Source of the DNA: Ypsolopha sequella
Lineage: Eukaryota > Arthropoda > Insecta > Lepidoptera > Ypsolophidae
Direction: 5' to 3'
Length of the DNA: 64,000 nt
Assembly: GCA_934047225.1 (NCBI GenBank)
Contig: OW203986.1
Coordinates: 23,625,221-23,689,220 of the forward strand
Shown here one piece after another: positions 44,735 through 56,290 of the stretch. Position numbers and translations under genes: made by a program. The notes under the pieces are model-generated. The model was not told the DNA's origin and made no database searches. It saw only the letters and a program-made list of their open reading frames with translations. Position 1 is the first letter of the stretch. The number at the start of each line of letters is the position of its first letter.

Positions 44735-45105
44735 CGACTAGCTTTTGCCCGTGGCTCCGCCCGCGTTGAAAATATTTTCATGGAAATACGGTAAAGAAAG
44801 GAACATGGTTTTTCGAGCCCTGCGGCTATATTGTCACATTATCAGATCCTGGTCGGTCACCATATTTTACAAAATTAAATTACCCATCAAGATCAAACAA
44901 ATAATCCCAAACTCGAGAGGTCTGTTGTTGTCCATTTAAGAAATCCCGTACTCACCTTCCAGTCCCATCATTAGACCCATGTTTTACGAAATTACTAATC
45001 AAGATCAATCAAATAAGCCCAAACTTCCAGTCTCATAATCAGACCCTGGTCACCAAGTTTTACAAAAACACTCATCAAGATCAACTAGGTCGAGAGGTCT
45101 CTAAA
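44735..45105 (+). repeat. SINE-like head and degenerate tandem blocks
   Basis: Starts 'gcccgtggctccgcccgcgt'. The words 'cagaccctggtcaccaagtt' and 'catcaagatcaactaggtcg' recur two to three times in degraded form (44845, 44975, 45045), suggesting an old tandem of about 100 bases. Confidence 0.55.
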
Positions 45106-45229
45106 AAAAGTATGATTCTGATTCGGCTACCTACTATAGTAAGGCGAACTCTGGCGAACCTACCACATGTTTCACTTGAGCTCTCATCATCTTATGGTGC
45201 TGCCCTCTTAGCCATAGTTGAGCGTGATG

Positions 45230-45740
45230 TGATGATACACAACCCTAAAGCCTTCCCGAAGAAACTGCCGGGTCTCCGGTATGGGTTCGGGCGGTTGATT
45301 GGATTTCACCTTGTATAATTAAAGATTTTACCTATCCCTTATACTACACCCTTATATTCTCCCATTTCACACATATGCACACATTTACACACACTCACGA
45401 ATAAGACCGTGCATTTAACTTTAATTGTCATGTATAAATATTTTAATTTTTGTTATAAAGTTTATTACAATTATTTGTTTTGGTATAAATTTTAATAATT
45501 TATGGCTATGGAAGAGTGGGGTCTTCTGTTACAAGTATTTTTATACTTACAAGAAGGCCTCAACAATGTTTTTGTTAAAATGTATTTTTTACCGAAGTAA
45601 ATATTTTTGTATTTTTTGGTATCATTTTAATCGTATATATATTGCTACATAAATTAAATAAACATTTAATTTAGTCCATATATTTTTATAACACTAAATT
45701 TGACTCGTAAAAAGTGTACAAAATAAACCATTTGAATTTG
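45230..45740 (+). repeat. LINE 3'-end repeat, family D copy
   Basis: 'gggtctccggtatgggttcg', 'ttgattggatttcaccttgt' and, after an AT-rich part, 'atattgctacataaattaaa' and 'aaatttgactcgtaaaaagt' match 8470-8783 and 57000-57390. Confidence 0.65.
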
Positions 45741-46138
45741 AATTTGACTGTCTAACTTAAAGTAAAACTGCATCAAATTCAAAATACATCGAGTAGTATG
45801 TACTGCGTTAGCGTTGGCTGTATATGGTGACGATCGCATTTTTTATAGGTCAAATTATATCGCGATATATAAACGTGCAGCGACATCTAGTGACATCCCG
45901 TAAACGTACGTATGTTTATGTTAAAACATTTGACTGTGTCAGACGAAATTTCGATTGTATTTACCAAGATGGCGACTGTATCTTTATTTAATTAATTTTG
46001 TCCATATAATACGTAATATTTATTTTGTTTTACTATGAATATACATGATGGTTATGTACATTAAACATAATATGTACATCGAACATTAAAAAATCTGAAG
46101 ATAAAAAAATCGCAGATCGGATCCACCTCAGCTATTTT
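45741..46138. other. Unassigned sequence
   Basis: No recognised feature. Confidence 0.4.
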
Positions 46139-46250
46139 TAGGGTTCCGTGCCTGAAAATAAAAAAACGGAACCCTTATAGGATCACTTTGTTTTCCGTCT
46201 GTCTGTCTGTCTGTCAAGACCCTTTGGTTCGGTCCCCGTATGAGAAATCA
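46139..46250 (+). repeat. 'gggttccgtac' repeat, head fragment
   Basis: 'tagggttccgtgcctgaaaa', 'ttttccgtctgtctgtctgt'. Truncated after about 110 bases. Confidence 0.7.
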
Positions 46251-46858
46251 AGTTGAAACTGACGTCCGTCCCTTACAAATATCTACGATCTCAGGGTGCT
46301 GTAAAAAATTAGGCTTCTACGCGACGCGAAAAAAAGTTATTGCACTTTACATGATCAATTTCATACACATTTTTGACACTAATCAAATCCTATAGAGCAC
46401 TTTCAGTTGAATTAGAAACTTGAAATTTCGTTTACAAGTAGGTCTTACAGCATACACATAGGAAAAAATCTGAAAATTACAAATATTTGACTACTTAGGA
46501 CCAACTTAATTAGACCCTTTAAATACATAGAGTTAAATAGTCCTCAAGTGGAATTGTTTACAAAATGAAAATAGACATACATATAAAGCGCACATATCCT
46601 TAACCCTCTTAATTATCATTATCGCTAAGACAATAGATTGCTGCTTAGATCGTGGCATGTCAGCTAGGCGTTTGTCTCATATAAAATTGTAAATTGTTAA
46701 TTATAAGTATAAATTATAAATGGATATATATATGAATATCTACGAAGGATTACTTTTGAACTAACATATCTTTTCCTGCATTTATAAATCGTAGTTTACC
46801 GCGTTGCTAAATGTATAAAAATTATAGCGGGTCCTGTAAGCCGTATATTGGCAGCCTT
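46251..46858. other. Unassigned sequence with a family L piece
   Basis: 46610-46660 is an inverted family L fragment ('attatcattatcgctaagac', 'gatcgtggcatg'). The rest is AT-rich and unassigned. Confidence 0.45.
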
Positions 46859-47281
46859 TAAGGCGCTCTTATTCCAAAATCAGTAATTTCAAAGTCAAAT
46901 AGAACTTTCAAAAATCGTGAAAAAAAAATACGCAATATAGTTCGAACCTTTATCTAGGTCTTCCACGCATGTGTTACACGATCAGATAAACTTTGCTTGA
47001 TAGAAATAATTCACGAACACAGCATGTAAGTAATAAGACCTTTCAAATCATGCCATTTCCATAATTCCACTCTTTTATTAACGAAACATATCTGGTAATA
47101 TTGCTCTTTAAATTTTCTAGGTCGACCACGTAAGTGGGTTTTAATAAACATATCCCTTATTTTTAAACAATTTAAAAACCGATAAAAACAACGAAAAAGT
47201 ACAAAAGTGTGGTTATTTTCTTTACTCCTTACACGTAAAGAAAAAGACAGAGAGTCACTCTTCTGGGATAAGAGCGCCTTA
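46859..47281. mobile_element. TIR element of about 423 bp
   Basis: 'aaggcgctcttattcc' at the left and 'gggataagagcgcctt' at the right are complements. It holds a 106-codon minus-strand frame (47011-47331) that overruns the right end and shows no known motif, so I do not call it a gene. Confidence 0.6.
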
Positions 47282-47999
47282 AATTGGAAGGAGAATTCTG
47301 CAACAAGACCGCAGCAAGATAAGAGATACATACATATTGTAAGAACATCTAGAGGTAGTGCTTAGCTATCTTTTGATTGACGTAAGTGGGGATCTAGAAT
47401 GTTGACGTAAGTGGGACCTAGAATGTAATCAAATCAAGACGTCCGGATTGCAACAATTCCACTGCAATCAAACGATAAAGGTCTCCCTTTCAGCCGGATG
47501 AAAAATAACATTTTATAACCGTCTGAGTATGATTGACTAGGTAGGATATCGGTGCAAGTCGATTTCTTTTAGGGATCATTTTCAAGGATTTATTCTTACA
47601 CTATTTGTTTGGATTATCTAACAATTTTCTGTCGTCCAGGCTTCAAAAGTTGGCCAATAAATATGCGATGAAATATAAGACTGTCCGAGATGAAAACTCC
47701 ATTGCATCATAGGTATTAGAAGTTTTTAGAATTTTTGTGTAATTAATAATATACAACTTCGTTTTCATATGACCTAGGTATATCTTAGTTTTTTTTTTAT
47801 TAAATCGTACAAGGTTGAAAAGTTTAAATAATTTATCTGTTAAATAATTTAATTAATTAATTATTTATAAATAGTTTATCTAATTGGTACAATATAGTCT
47901 ATATAACCCTGATTTGATTATTTATAAACAGAGATCTGTTTAATGCCAATAGCTTAAGATAAAACAGCATAGAAACATTTGACATGGTTCTCAGAAAAT
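47282..47999. other. Unassigned sequence
   Basis: A short direct repeat 'tagaatgttgacgtaagtgg' lies near 47345-47420. Otherwise AT-rich. Confidence 0.45.
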
Positions 48000-48059
48000 C
48001 TAGACTAGACATAACTGTAAGCAGTAAAGTTTACCTCCATTTGCATGAGCGCTTGCGGT

Positions 48060-48215
48060 ATTGGGTAACAATTGTCCAGGGTTTATGAGAGTTACGTCAC
48101 AATGGATGGAGTCATGGAGTCCCCAAGGACGGATGCAAGGCCAGGAGTCGAACGTCGACCCTCGAGGTGCAATGACCGCAAGCACCGGCCACCGGTCACC
48201 TCCATCAGCCAGAGG
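48060..48215 (-). repeat. tRNA-like SINE fragment
   Basis: On the minus strand 'ggtggccggtgcttgcggtc' followed by 'gacgttcgactcctgg' gives A- and B-box-like words about 35 bases apart. The arms do not form a clean cloverleaf. Probably a tRNA-derived SINE piece. Confidence 0.5.
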
Positions 48216-48577
48216 CTCTCAAGTTGCTTAGTTTGATTTTATATGCATTTAACCTTCTTAAGAGGCCCCTTTACGCCTGGATTTTTCTCAAGATTCATAC
48301 AAAAGGTAAAAACTGAATGTGAAGTCAACAGCTTATTTTATTAATATTTTTTTTTCACAAGTATTATCTAGCGACGTCTTATGAAGTCTCTATACAGCCA
48401 TCAAAGCAAAATTTGATGTAACACCATCAAAGTAGCTATCAGGATATCGTGAATACGTTTTTGCGTAAAGTTTAGCAAGTTGTATAATTTTCAAGTATAC
48501 TGGAAATAAAATAAGTGGGAAATACAGACGTCGTACATGTAAAGAAGACTACATTTACACAATTATCTATAAGTAAA

Positions 48578-48824
48578 AGTGGCGTGCATAGAACTTTTTT
48601 CCGGAAAAGCAATCAGAAGGTCAAGTTTGACTATAAAAAATAATTGAAAAAATAACAATTTGAAAAAAAAAAAATGATATGAAAATGTTCACTCTAGGGT
48701 AGACCCTGGCGTCATACAAACTTTTTTTTCTCAAAGTGTTATTTAAATTTTTTCATATTTTTTTATTGTCAAACTTGACCTTCTGATTGTTTTTCCGTAA
48801 AAAAAGTTCTATGCACGCCACTGA
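48578..48824. mobile_element. TIR element of about 247 bp
   Basis: 'agtggcgtgcatagaacttt' and 'aaagttctatgcacgccact' are complements. Arms extend through 'cagaaggtcaagtttga' and 'tcaaacttgaccttctg'. Confidence 0.88.
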
Positions 48825-49496
48825 ATTAAACACTTACTGTTTCATGGAAAACGGTTTTTACCTGAAGCCATTTCACAAATTCGGCGCTTTTTGAATAAAT
48901 AAGAGATGGGTCGCAGTGCGGTGTGGGGGGGGAAGGGAAACATATAAATAGGTGTACAAAGTTTCATTGAGATCAGACCATCAGGACCTCACAAATACCT
49001 AAAGCATTATTACGGCAGCTGAGCGGGTTGGCCCACCTTAAGAACAGACATCATAACGCGACCAACTCAACTGTGGGCGTGGCCAAATGTCATGCTGTTT
49101 CGTTTCGCTATAAGGTGCACGCTCCATGAAACTTGCGAGGACAATAATCGTGCCGATTTAGTCGCGGGTGCTAAATTTTAATTTTGTTTTAAGAGAAACC
49201 AGATCTTGGCAAGACTGTGGACGTGTTCAAATATTAGTTTTGGTTATTATTAATCTGGATAACATTTTCGATATTTGACTCGTATACATTTTTTGATTTT
49301 ATCTAAAACAATAAAAGCACATTCGGCTACATTTTTGGTAAAAAAAACGTTAAAATTACGTATTTCACGATTTTTAGATCGACTTTAACATACATCTAGA
49401 TAATGTTATTGGAATCAGGCTAAAATATTATGATAACATCCCATAGACACCCCACAATGTGGTGACAGCGTTTGTATAGAGGTTTGGATGTGATGA
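48825..49496. other. Unassigned sequence
   Basis: No feature recognised. Confidence 0.4.
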
Positions 49497-49565
49497 CGCC
49501 TCTTAAATATCATTATCGCTTATAGTAAAACAATAGATCACAGTCCATTCATCTTACAGATTAGT
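49497..49565 (-). repeat. Short dispersed repeat family L, inverted copy
   Basis: 'atcattatcgcttatagtaa' and 'aatagatcacagtccattca' are the complement of the 32580 block. Confidence 0.55.
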
Positions 49566-49775
49566 AAACCTGAAATACTTGACAGAAATTACCATGAATT
49601 ATTGAATGATTTTAATGAATGAATAATTTATTACTGATAAAGTACATATGTTTTAAGATTTTAGAATACAGTAAATATTTTAATGGAATTACTTACTATC
49701 AGATGAAATAATATTTAAAATGCTGGGAAGAAAAACTAATTTAAAATGTTAGTAGAACCTAACTTATTATTAAAA

Positions 49776-50788
49776 GATAAACATATGAAGCTGACTGCCA
49801 ACCTTCAGTGATTGGAGAGGCACTTCAAGATAAACATAATGTAGCTGACTGCCAATCTTCAGTGATAGGAGAGGCACTTCAAGATAAACATATGAAGCTG
49901 ACTGCCAACCTTCAGTAATTTTAAGAGGCACTTCAAGATAAACATATGAAGCTGACTGCCAACCTTCAGTGATTGGAAAGGCACTTCAAGATAAACATAA
50001 TGTAGCTGACTGCTAACCTTCAGTGATGGAGAGGCACTTCAAGATATACATATGAAGCTGACTGCCAACCTTCAGTGATTTGAGAGGCACTTCAAGATAA
50101 ACATATGTAGCTGACTGCCAACCTTCAGTGATTGGAGAGGCACTTCAAGATAAACATATGTAGCTGACTGCCAACCTTCAGTGATTGGAGAGGCACTTCA
50201 AGATAAACATATGTAGCTGACTGCCAACCTTCAGTAATTTTAAGAGGCACTTCAAGATAAACATATAAAGCTGACTGCCAACCTTCAGTGATTGGAAAGG
50301 CACTTCAAGATAAACATATGAAGCTGACTGCCAACCTTCAGTGATGGAGAGGCACTTCAAGATAAACATATGAAGCTGACTGCCAACCTTCAGTGATTGG
50401 AGAGGCACTTCAAGATAAAAATAATGTAGCTGACTGCCAACCTTCAGTGATTGGAGAGGCACTTCAAGATAAACATATGAAGCTGACTGCCAACCTTCAG
50501 TGATTGGAGAGGCACTTCAAAATAAACATATGTAGCTGACTGCCAACCTTCAGTGATTTGAGAGGCACTTCAAGATAAACATATGTAGCTGACTGCCAAC
50601 CTTCAGTGATTGGAGAGGCACTTCAAGATAAACATATGTAGCTGACTGCCAACCTTCAGTGATTGGAGAGGCACTTCAAGATAAACATATGAAGCTGACT
50701 GCCAACCTTCAGTGATTGGAGAGGCACTTCAAGATAAACATATGAAGCTGACTGCCAACCTTCAGTGATTGGAGAGGCACTTCAAGAA
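49776..50788 (+). repeat. Minisatellite, 19 copies of about 53 bp
   Basis: Unit landmarks are 'gctgactgccaaccttcagt' and 'gaggcacttcaagataaaca'. I count 19 copies of the first word from about 49790 to 50746, spaced 52 to 54. Variants fall into types (atatgaag / atatgtag / ataatgtag; gattggag / aattttaag / gatggag) arranged in blocks, which suggests unequal exchange of multi-unit segments. The minus-strand 94-codon frame (50178-50462) is a by-product. Confidence 0.95.
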
Positions 50789-51524
50789 GAAAAATACTTA
50801 GATGCAAAGATATGTATCAGTGTCAAAAACTATAAAAGAAATAGTAATTTAAAATTACAAAAAAGGTGGAATATAACTTAAATATTATACACGTTTCTCT
50901 TAGAAATGTCTTCCTGGCGTCAATATCAGGAATAAAGAGAAAAATATATTTAGCCAATTTTCAATTTCAAGAGCCCTTTAGAATTCAATCTAATGTAGAA
51001 TTCAATCTAATGATCATCAATGGCGAAATGTTTGAATGTAAGTGATTTAGGACATAGGTTCCAAAAATAGACAACTATAAAAGTTCTTTTATTTTCTCAT
51101 GCTGTTATAATTTGACGTATTCGGCGTGTCTTAATCAACATTTTCACCGCTGACAACCTTCAAATTAAGTGAACCGTTAGTTTCTTATGATTTTATCAAC
51201 AGTAGCTTAGTTTTACTTTTAACAGAATATAAAAAGCCAACACAGTTTGTGAAACACTGTTCTATTCAGTTCAAGCCACATCCACCTAGCGTAGCGAAGC
51301 GGAGATCTGGTTTTATTTGTTTTATTCTCGATTACGGCCAGCCACTTTGCAGGCCATTTGCACTTCTTGCTTCGTGTGGGAAAATATTTCTTTTTTGTAA
51401 TCTACACGTAATTTTCTCCTGTAGAGGTACTGGCAAGCGTTCTTCTCAATTTTATAGTATATGACGAGGTTTTTTTTTAAACTAGTGTTGGCCCTTCTGT
51501 TGACCGTAGGATACAATATAATAT
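50789..51524. other. Unassigned sequence
   Basis: Frames of 64-71 codons on both strands near 51249-51516 overlap each other and show no motif. Confidence 0.4.
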
Positions 51525-51930
51525 CTTTTTAGGGTTCCGTACTCAAAGGGAAAAACATTGTGTCGAATATTGATCCGATTTCTCTTCACTAGCTCAAAAA
51601 GTGCGCATTTGTTGCTTAAAACCAGTGAGCAAAAGTCAATCTTGCTCACTCAGGGAAAAAAAATATATTTTAGAATGCTGCGAATTGGCACCGTTCAGCA
51701 AGTGGTATTTGTATTAGGTAAAACAAATACTATGCGCCAAATTCCAAAGAACTCAATGGTGCATGTCACCAATTTAATGAAATGAAATTGGTGACCTACT
51801 TAATTTATTTAGTAACTACATAGGTAAATTTATAAAACAAAACTTCAAAATTGAGTTTGTAACTTTTGTGTAAAATTTTATTCAGGTCTACATTTAGAAT
51901 GCCACAGAATCCTAGTCGCACTTGACCAGT
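51525..51930 (+). repeat. 'gggttccgtac' repeat, head and tail with foreign middle
   Basis: Head 'tagggttccgtactcaaagg' at 51530 and tail 'cctagtcgcacttgaccag' near 51910 are recognisable. The sequence between does not align with 35268-35545. Confidence 0.5.
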
Positions 51931-52414
51931 TTTTTGGACTTAGTGAACTGCGGTGCTAGTGCTGGAAACAGCAATAGAAAGTTCTCTTAAAAAAATGAAA
52001 TCATATCAAAGTCTAAAGTCAAGCAAACCGTATCAAGACACGAGGCGTCTAGCAGTCGCGCCGATTGCAACTCTTGCGCATGTCAACTAGATTTAGCATA
52101 CCCAGATTAAAAGAGCAATATAGTAACCCAAAAGTGGGTTTATTGCAAATGAATGAAATGCTACCCGATTATTCTGGTGGTTTCTTCATTTGCCAATGAA
52201 CTTGAGGTGAAGGACTCTATTCCAATAGACAGATATCATAAAGTTGCGAACGAAATGGCTAAATGCCATTAGCTGCATCAGTCTGGACAATTTATCATAT
52301 AGAGATTAATGAGCATGTAAAATGTGCGAAAGTTGTAAAACCGCGATTCTGTTTAGCAAGAATCTTGAAAAAGGTTCCAAAAATGTTATATTTATGTTGT
52401 TGATTATATGGCAA
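51931..52414. other. Unassigned sequence
   Basis: No recognised feature. Confidence 0.4.
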
Positions 52415-52469
52415 TCGTTCAAACCGTATGTAATAATAATTTAGAATGTCAGCTCACGCGAGTTTTAAG
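52415..52469. repeat. Lone end of MITE family G with its flank
   Basis: 'gttcaaaccgtatgtaataa' then 'atgtcagctcacgcgagttt' mirrors 23578-23625, including 'aaactcgcgtgagctgacat' outside the MITE there. The family unit may therefore be larger than the foldback alone. Confidence 0.6.
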
Positions 52470-52977
52470 AGGATGGCATACCCTAGCAATGTTTTATTTA
52501 TTACCCGTCCAGCACAATAAGTCTAATGGCAAAGACCTTATTTGCTTTTCATAGAGGCGATTTTATGTTGGCTCTTTGTCCTCTTTTTCTTGGACGCGTA
52601 ATACTAGTGATCAAGCAGCGAAACAACAAATTGGTTTGTTTTTAGCTAATACTGAATTATTTTGTAGGGATAAAAATATTGGATTTAGGTAACATCCCTT
52701 CATATTTCTATTGCCTATTTTATAAAAAAAAAATCAAGTGGATCTCTTAACCGCATTTTTGAAACGAACGTTTGAAAACAAAAAAAGAGGGTGGAAAACA
52801 TTTTTTTTTTGACAAAAGTATAAATTTTAGTACATTGTTTATAGCTGGAATCTCAAGATAAAAGATCGATAAATCAAATATATTTTCTTTAATATGAGGA
52901 GAGACCTAGTTTCTTCCAATGAACCCTTGAAAACCTGGTGTTGTTGATGTTCTAGCGTCAGGTGTCCCGTTAATAAT
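52470..52977 (+). repeat. Dispersed repeat family M, copy 2
   Basis: Co-linear with 40868-41352; a few insertions such as 'tttttttttgacaaaagtat'. Confidence 0.82.
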
Positions 52978-53029
52978 ATCACAAACTGAATGTACTTGCT
53001 GTGCATTTTTATTATGAATGAAATAATAG

Positions 53030-53395
53030 TAGTTTATGCTACAAGGGCGCAAAGGAATAAATTACGAGGACGTAAACGTAACCGAGTAATTTATTGCTCT
53101 TACGCCCGTGTATCATACTACGTTTTTCAATGCATAGTGTGAGGAAATAAAAAAAATATAATCTTGTGAACTTTAAATTATAATTGGCTCAAAAGGGCTG
53201 TATCCAGAGCCGTTAAACAGTGGAAAAAAAAGTATAACATTTATGGTTCACAGGAAAGGCTGCAGGTTAGCTAACCATTGTGAATAAACAAAAAAAAAAA
53301 TAATAAAGCTCTAGGGCAAAATAATCGACTTTCTGTTCGGTTTTTATGCATAAAAAGTGGGCCTTTACGAGCACTTGCATTGAAAATAAATAAAG
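53030..53395 (+). repeat. Dispersed repeat family K, copy 2
   Basis: Matches 32045-32470 but lacks the 33-34 bases around the 'cgagcgtagcgag' palindrome, joining 'acgaggacg' to 'taaacgtaaccg'. Confidence 0.8.
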
Positions 53396-54106
53396 AGCAG
53401 AAACTGCGTTTTAATGTGCACGTCATAGCGCGAGCATTGTCATTGCACGGAAAGCCGCGACTATTCTAGGGTTAGAAAATAACCGGCTTGGAAAATTTAC
53501 TGCAGCTTGCAATGTTGATTTAGCACGGCAATCAATATATTCCCCACTACTAGCGATTGCATTCATCAGGTATTTTATAAAATCCCGTTACTCAATCAAG
53601 ACTTGTTATTATCATCGCGAGTGTTGTAACGGTTTTTTATTGTATACGAATTATTTATTCTAAAGGGGCCTTTTTTAACTTTTACAAAAAAAAAAAGAAT
53701 TTGCAGTACCAACTGTCACTGGCAAAAAGCATAGGTTATTTATAAGCAGCAGCTTGTGTCGGAGAAACAATCGTATATTGTTTAAGTGGATACTTCTTGC
53801 CATTGTAGGGAGGAGTTGTTACTATTTTTACTACTTTGTACTATTTCTAGTATTTCGGTTCCAGACGCACTGCATGTTGTGACATTTGATGTCAATCACA
53901 GAGAAAAGCATATTTCCTGATTTCTGATGTCGGCTCGCGCACTGCACACCAACTTCGGTGTCATTTCAAATTTTCATTATTTTGATGTAATATATAAGCA
54001 TTAATTTACCATGAATAACTTATAACTTATAACAAATAATAAACGATTAAACAACCTAATAATATCTAATAATAAATCAAATTATCCTTCTTCAATTATT
54101 ATCAAG
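53396..54106. other. Unassigned sequence
   Basis: No frame of note. 'agtggatacttcttgcc' (53788) resembles in complement 'aagaagtatccact' at 54238, too short to call. Confidence 0.4.
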
Positions 54107-54316
54107 TCAATGTAATTGAGCCAAATTCTTTTCATATAAGAACTTCCCTGTCCTGCGGAATTCTTTCCTGAAGTCGATCAGGGAAGTGACGTACAAGTTC
54201 CGAATTGTGCCCCATGGCCCTAAACGAGGCGTCGACAAAGAAGTATCCACTTCAAAACCATAGGCAGTCATGGAGACTGCCGACAGAAGTGAAAACTTTA
54301 CTGTCAATATCAGCAT
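54107..54316 (-). CDS. Candidate small secreted peptide, unconfirmed
   Basis: From an internal ATG at 54316 the minus strand encodes 69 residues. A hydrophobic start MLILTVKFSLLSAVSMTAYG could act as a signal peptide. It is followed by a charged, non-repetitive stretch (GPWGTIRNLYVTSLIDF, FRRTGKFLYEKN) and TGA. Unlike the upstream part of the same frame (54317-54463), it does not overlap repeat family J. I do not recognise it. No splice site, paralogue or conserved domain supports it, and it may be a chance frame or a transposon remnant. Confidence 0.25.
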   Translation of the reverse strand: MLILTVKFSLLSAVSMTAYGFEVDTSLSTPRLGPWGTIRNLYVTSLIDFRKEFRRTGKFLYEKNLAQLH

Positions 54317-54649
54317 ATCGGTGACAATGACGCGAACCCATAACATTTTTTCCAACCAAAAATCGCTCAACTTAAGGTGATATATCGTCCGTGCAAAAGT
54401 CCCCGTTACTCCAGGCGGAACGACCCTCAGTGCGAGAGGTACGGAATCAGGGAAAATTGTCAAAAAGTCAGTTTTAAATTAATACAAAATTAACTAAAAT
54501 AGCTATGAAAATTTCCATAATCAGTAATTTAAGTATTGTTAAAACCCATCTAAATAAATATTGTTGAAGTCTGTATGCTATCCCAATTTGATAGAATATC
54601 AAAAAAAGTGTCAATTTAGACTTCATTTTAATAATTATTTATATCTATT

Positions 54650-56142
54650 TAAAATTTACATCAATATTCCAGACAACATTAAGCAGGCTGGATCATCACA
54701 AATCTTTAAAAATAAGCTAAAGTGTTGGCTTATTCAGCGGGCTTTTTACAATATTGACGAATTCCTGGCCGATTCTAAACTTATTACTAGTTAGTTTTAT
54801 CTTTATTTTTACAATATTGACGAATTCCTGGCCTATTCTAAACTTATTACTAGTTAGTTTTATCTTTATTTTTACAATATTGACGAATTCCTGGCCGATT
54901 CTAAACTTATTACTAGTTAGTTTTATCTTTATTTTTACAATATTGACGAATTCCTGGCCGATTCTAAACTTATTACTAGTTAGTTTTATCTTTATTTTTA
55001 CAATATTGACGAATTCCTGGCCGATTCTAAACTTATTACTAGTTAGTTTTATCTTTATTTTTACAATATTGACGAATTCCTGGCCGATTCTAAACTTATT
55101 ACTAGTTAGTTTTATCTTTATTTTTACAATATTGACGAATTCCTGGCCGATTCTAAACTTATTACTAGTTAGTTTTATCTTTATTTTTACAATATTGACG
55201 AATTCCTGGCCGATTCTAAACTTATTACTAGTTAGTTTTATCTTTATTTTTACAATATTGACGAATTCCTGGCCGATTCTAAACTTATTACTAGTTAGTT
55301 TTATCTTTATTTTTACAATATTGACGAATTCCTGGCCGATTCTAAACTTATTACTAGTTAGTTTTATCTTTATTTTTACAATATTGACGAATTCCTGGCC
55401 GATTCTAAACTTATTACTAGTTAGTTTTATCTTTATTTTTACAATATTGACGAATTCCTGGCCGATTCTAAACTTATTACTAGTTAGTTTTATCTTTATT
55501 TTTACAATATTGACGAATTCCTGGCCGATTCTAAACTTATTACTAGTTAGTTTTATCTTTATTTTTACAATATTGACGAATTCCTGGCCGATTCTAAACT
55601 TATTACTAGTTAGTTTTATCTTTATTTTTACAATATTGACGAATTCCTGGCCTATTCTAAACTTATTACTAGTTAGTTTTATCTTTATTTTTACAATATT
55701 GACGAATTCCTGGCCGATTCTAAACTTATTACTAGTTAGTTTTATCTTTATTTTTACAATATTGACGAATTCCTGGCCGATTCTAAACTTATTACTAGTT
55801 AGTTTTATCTTTATTTTTACAATATTGACGAATTCCTGGCCTATTCTAAACTTATTACTAGTTAGTTTTATCTTTATTTTTACAATATTGACGAATTCCT
55901 GGCCGATTCTAAACTTATTACTAGTTAGTTTTATCTTTATTTTTTACATTTTACAATGACATTATAATTATTGTACATTTTTGAATTTATTGATAATTTA
56001 ATTAATTTTAAATTAATTCAATTACTCGATGTATTGTTATATTGTATAAGTTGTATTTTTAATCATATCAACTTTTGTATTTTAATAAGAGAAATGACTT
56101 GTAACATATCGTTATCAATAAATTGAATATGAATATGAATAT
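54650..56142 (+). mobile_element. 5'-truncated jockey-like LINE with an expanded 3' region
   Basis: The insert opens with the end of a reverse transcriptase: IFKNKLKCWLIQRAFYNIDEF then SKLITS and a TAG stop at about 54794. A 19-fold tandem of the stop-codon region follows, then an AT-rich 3' UTR, an AATAAA-like stretch and a tail of TGAATA repeats (56123-56142), as expected for a non-LTR insertion. An 'atatc' word occurs on both sides (about 54645 and 56138) and may be the target duplication. Confidence 0.8.
54744..55941 (+). repeat. 63-bp tandem array, 19 copies, nearly identical
   Basis: The unit starts 'tttacaatattgacgaattc' and ends 'agttttatctttat'. It contains codons YNIDEFLADSKLITS and the stop of the LINE. 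Copies differ almost only at one base, ccGattc against ccTattc in three units (about 54830, 55652, 55841). Because 63 is a multiple of three, a different frame stays open for 401 codons (54754-55959). That frame is a by-product of the array. Confidence 0.96.
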
Positions 56143-56290
56143 CAACTGAAATTCCTCCAATTGCGTTTCTGATAGACCAAAATCTAGAAAAAAAAACCAA
56201 AATTGTTACTTATACTAATTTATTTAACTTGGGACTTATTTTGAACAGAAGATAAATAACTTCAAAGCGTCAATTTTGACGATCAAAAAC

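Larger units (their letters stand above)
54374..56290 (+). repeat. Family J copy, split by a LINE insertion
   Basis: 54374-54649 follows family J from 'gtgcaaaagtccccgttact' onward. The match resumes at 56143 with 'gaaattcctccaattgcgtt' to 'aaatctagaaaaa', aligning with 44310-44370. The LINE of 54650-56142 lies exactly between. More diverged than the other copies. Confidence 0.7.

Noticed and set aside
47011..47331. 106-codon frame on the minus strand
   Set aside because: It runs across the boundary of a TIR element, has no recognisable motif and no splice context.
50178..50462. 94-codon repetitive frame (SLKVGSQLHMF units)
   Set aside because: It arises from the 53-bp minisatellite; units shift frame elsewhere in the array.
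54754..55959. 401-codon open frame of 21-residue hydrophobic repeats
   Set aside because: It is the alternative frame of a 63-bp tandem array derived from a LINE 3' region. The length is explained by the unit being a multiple of three.
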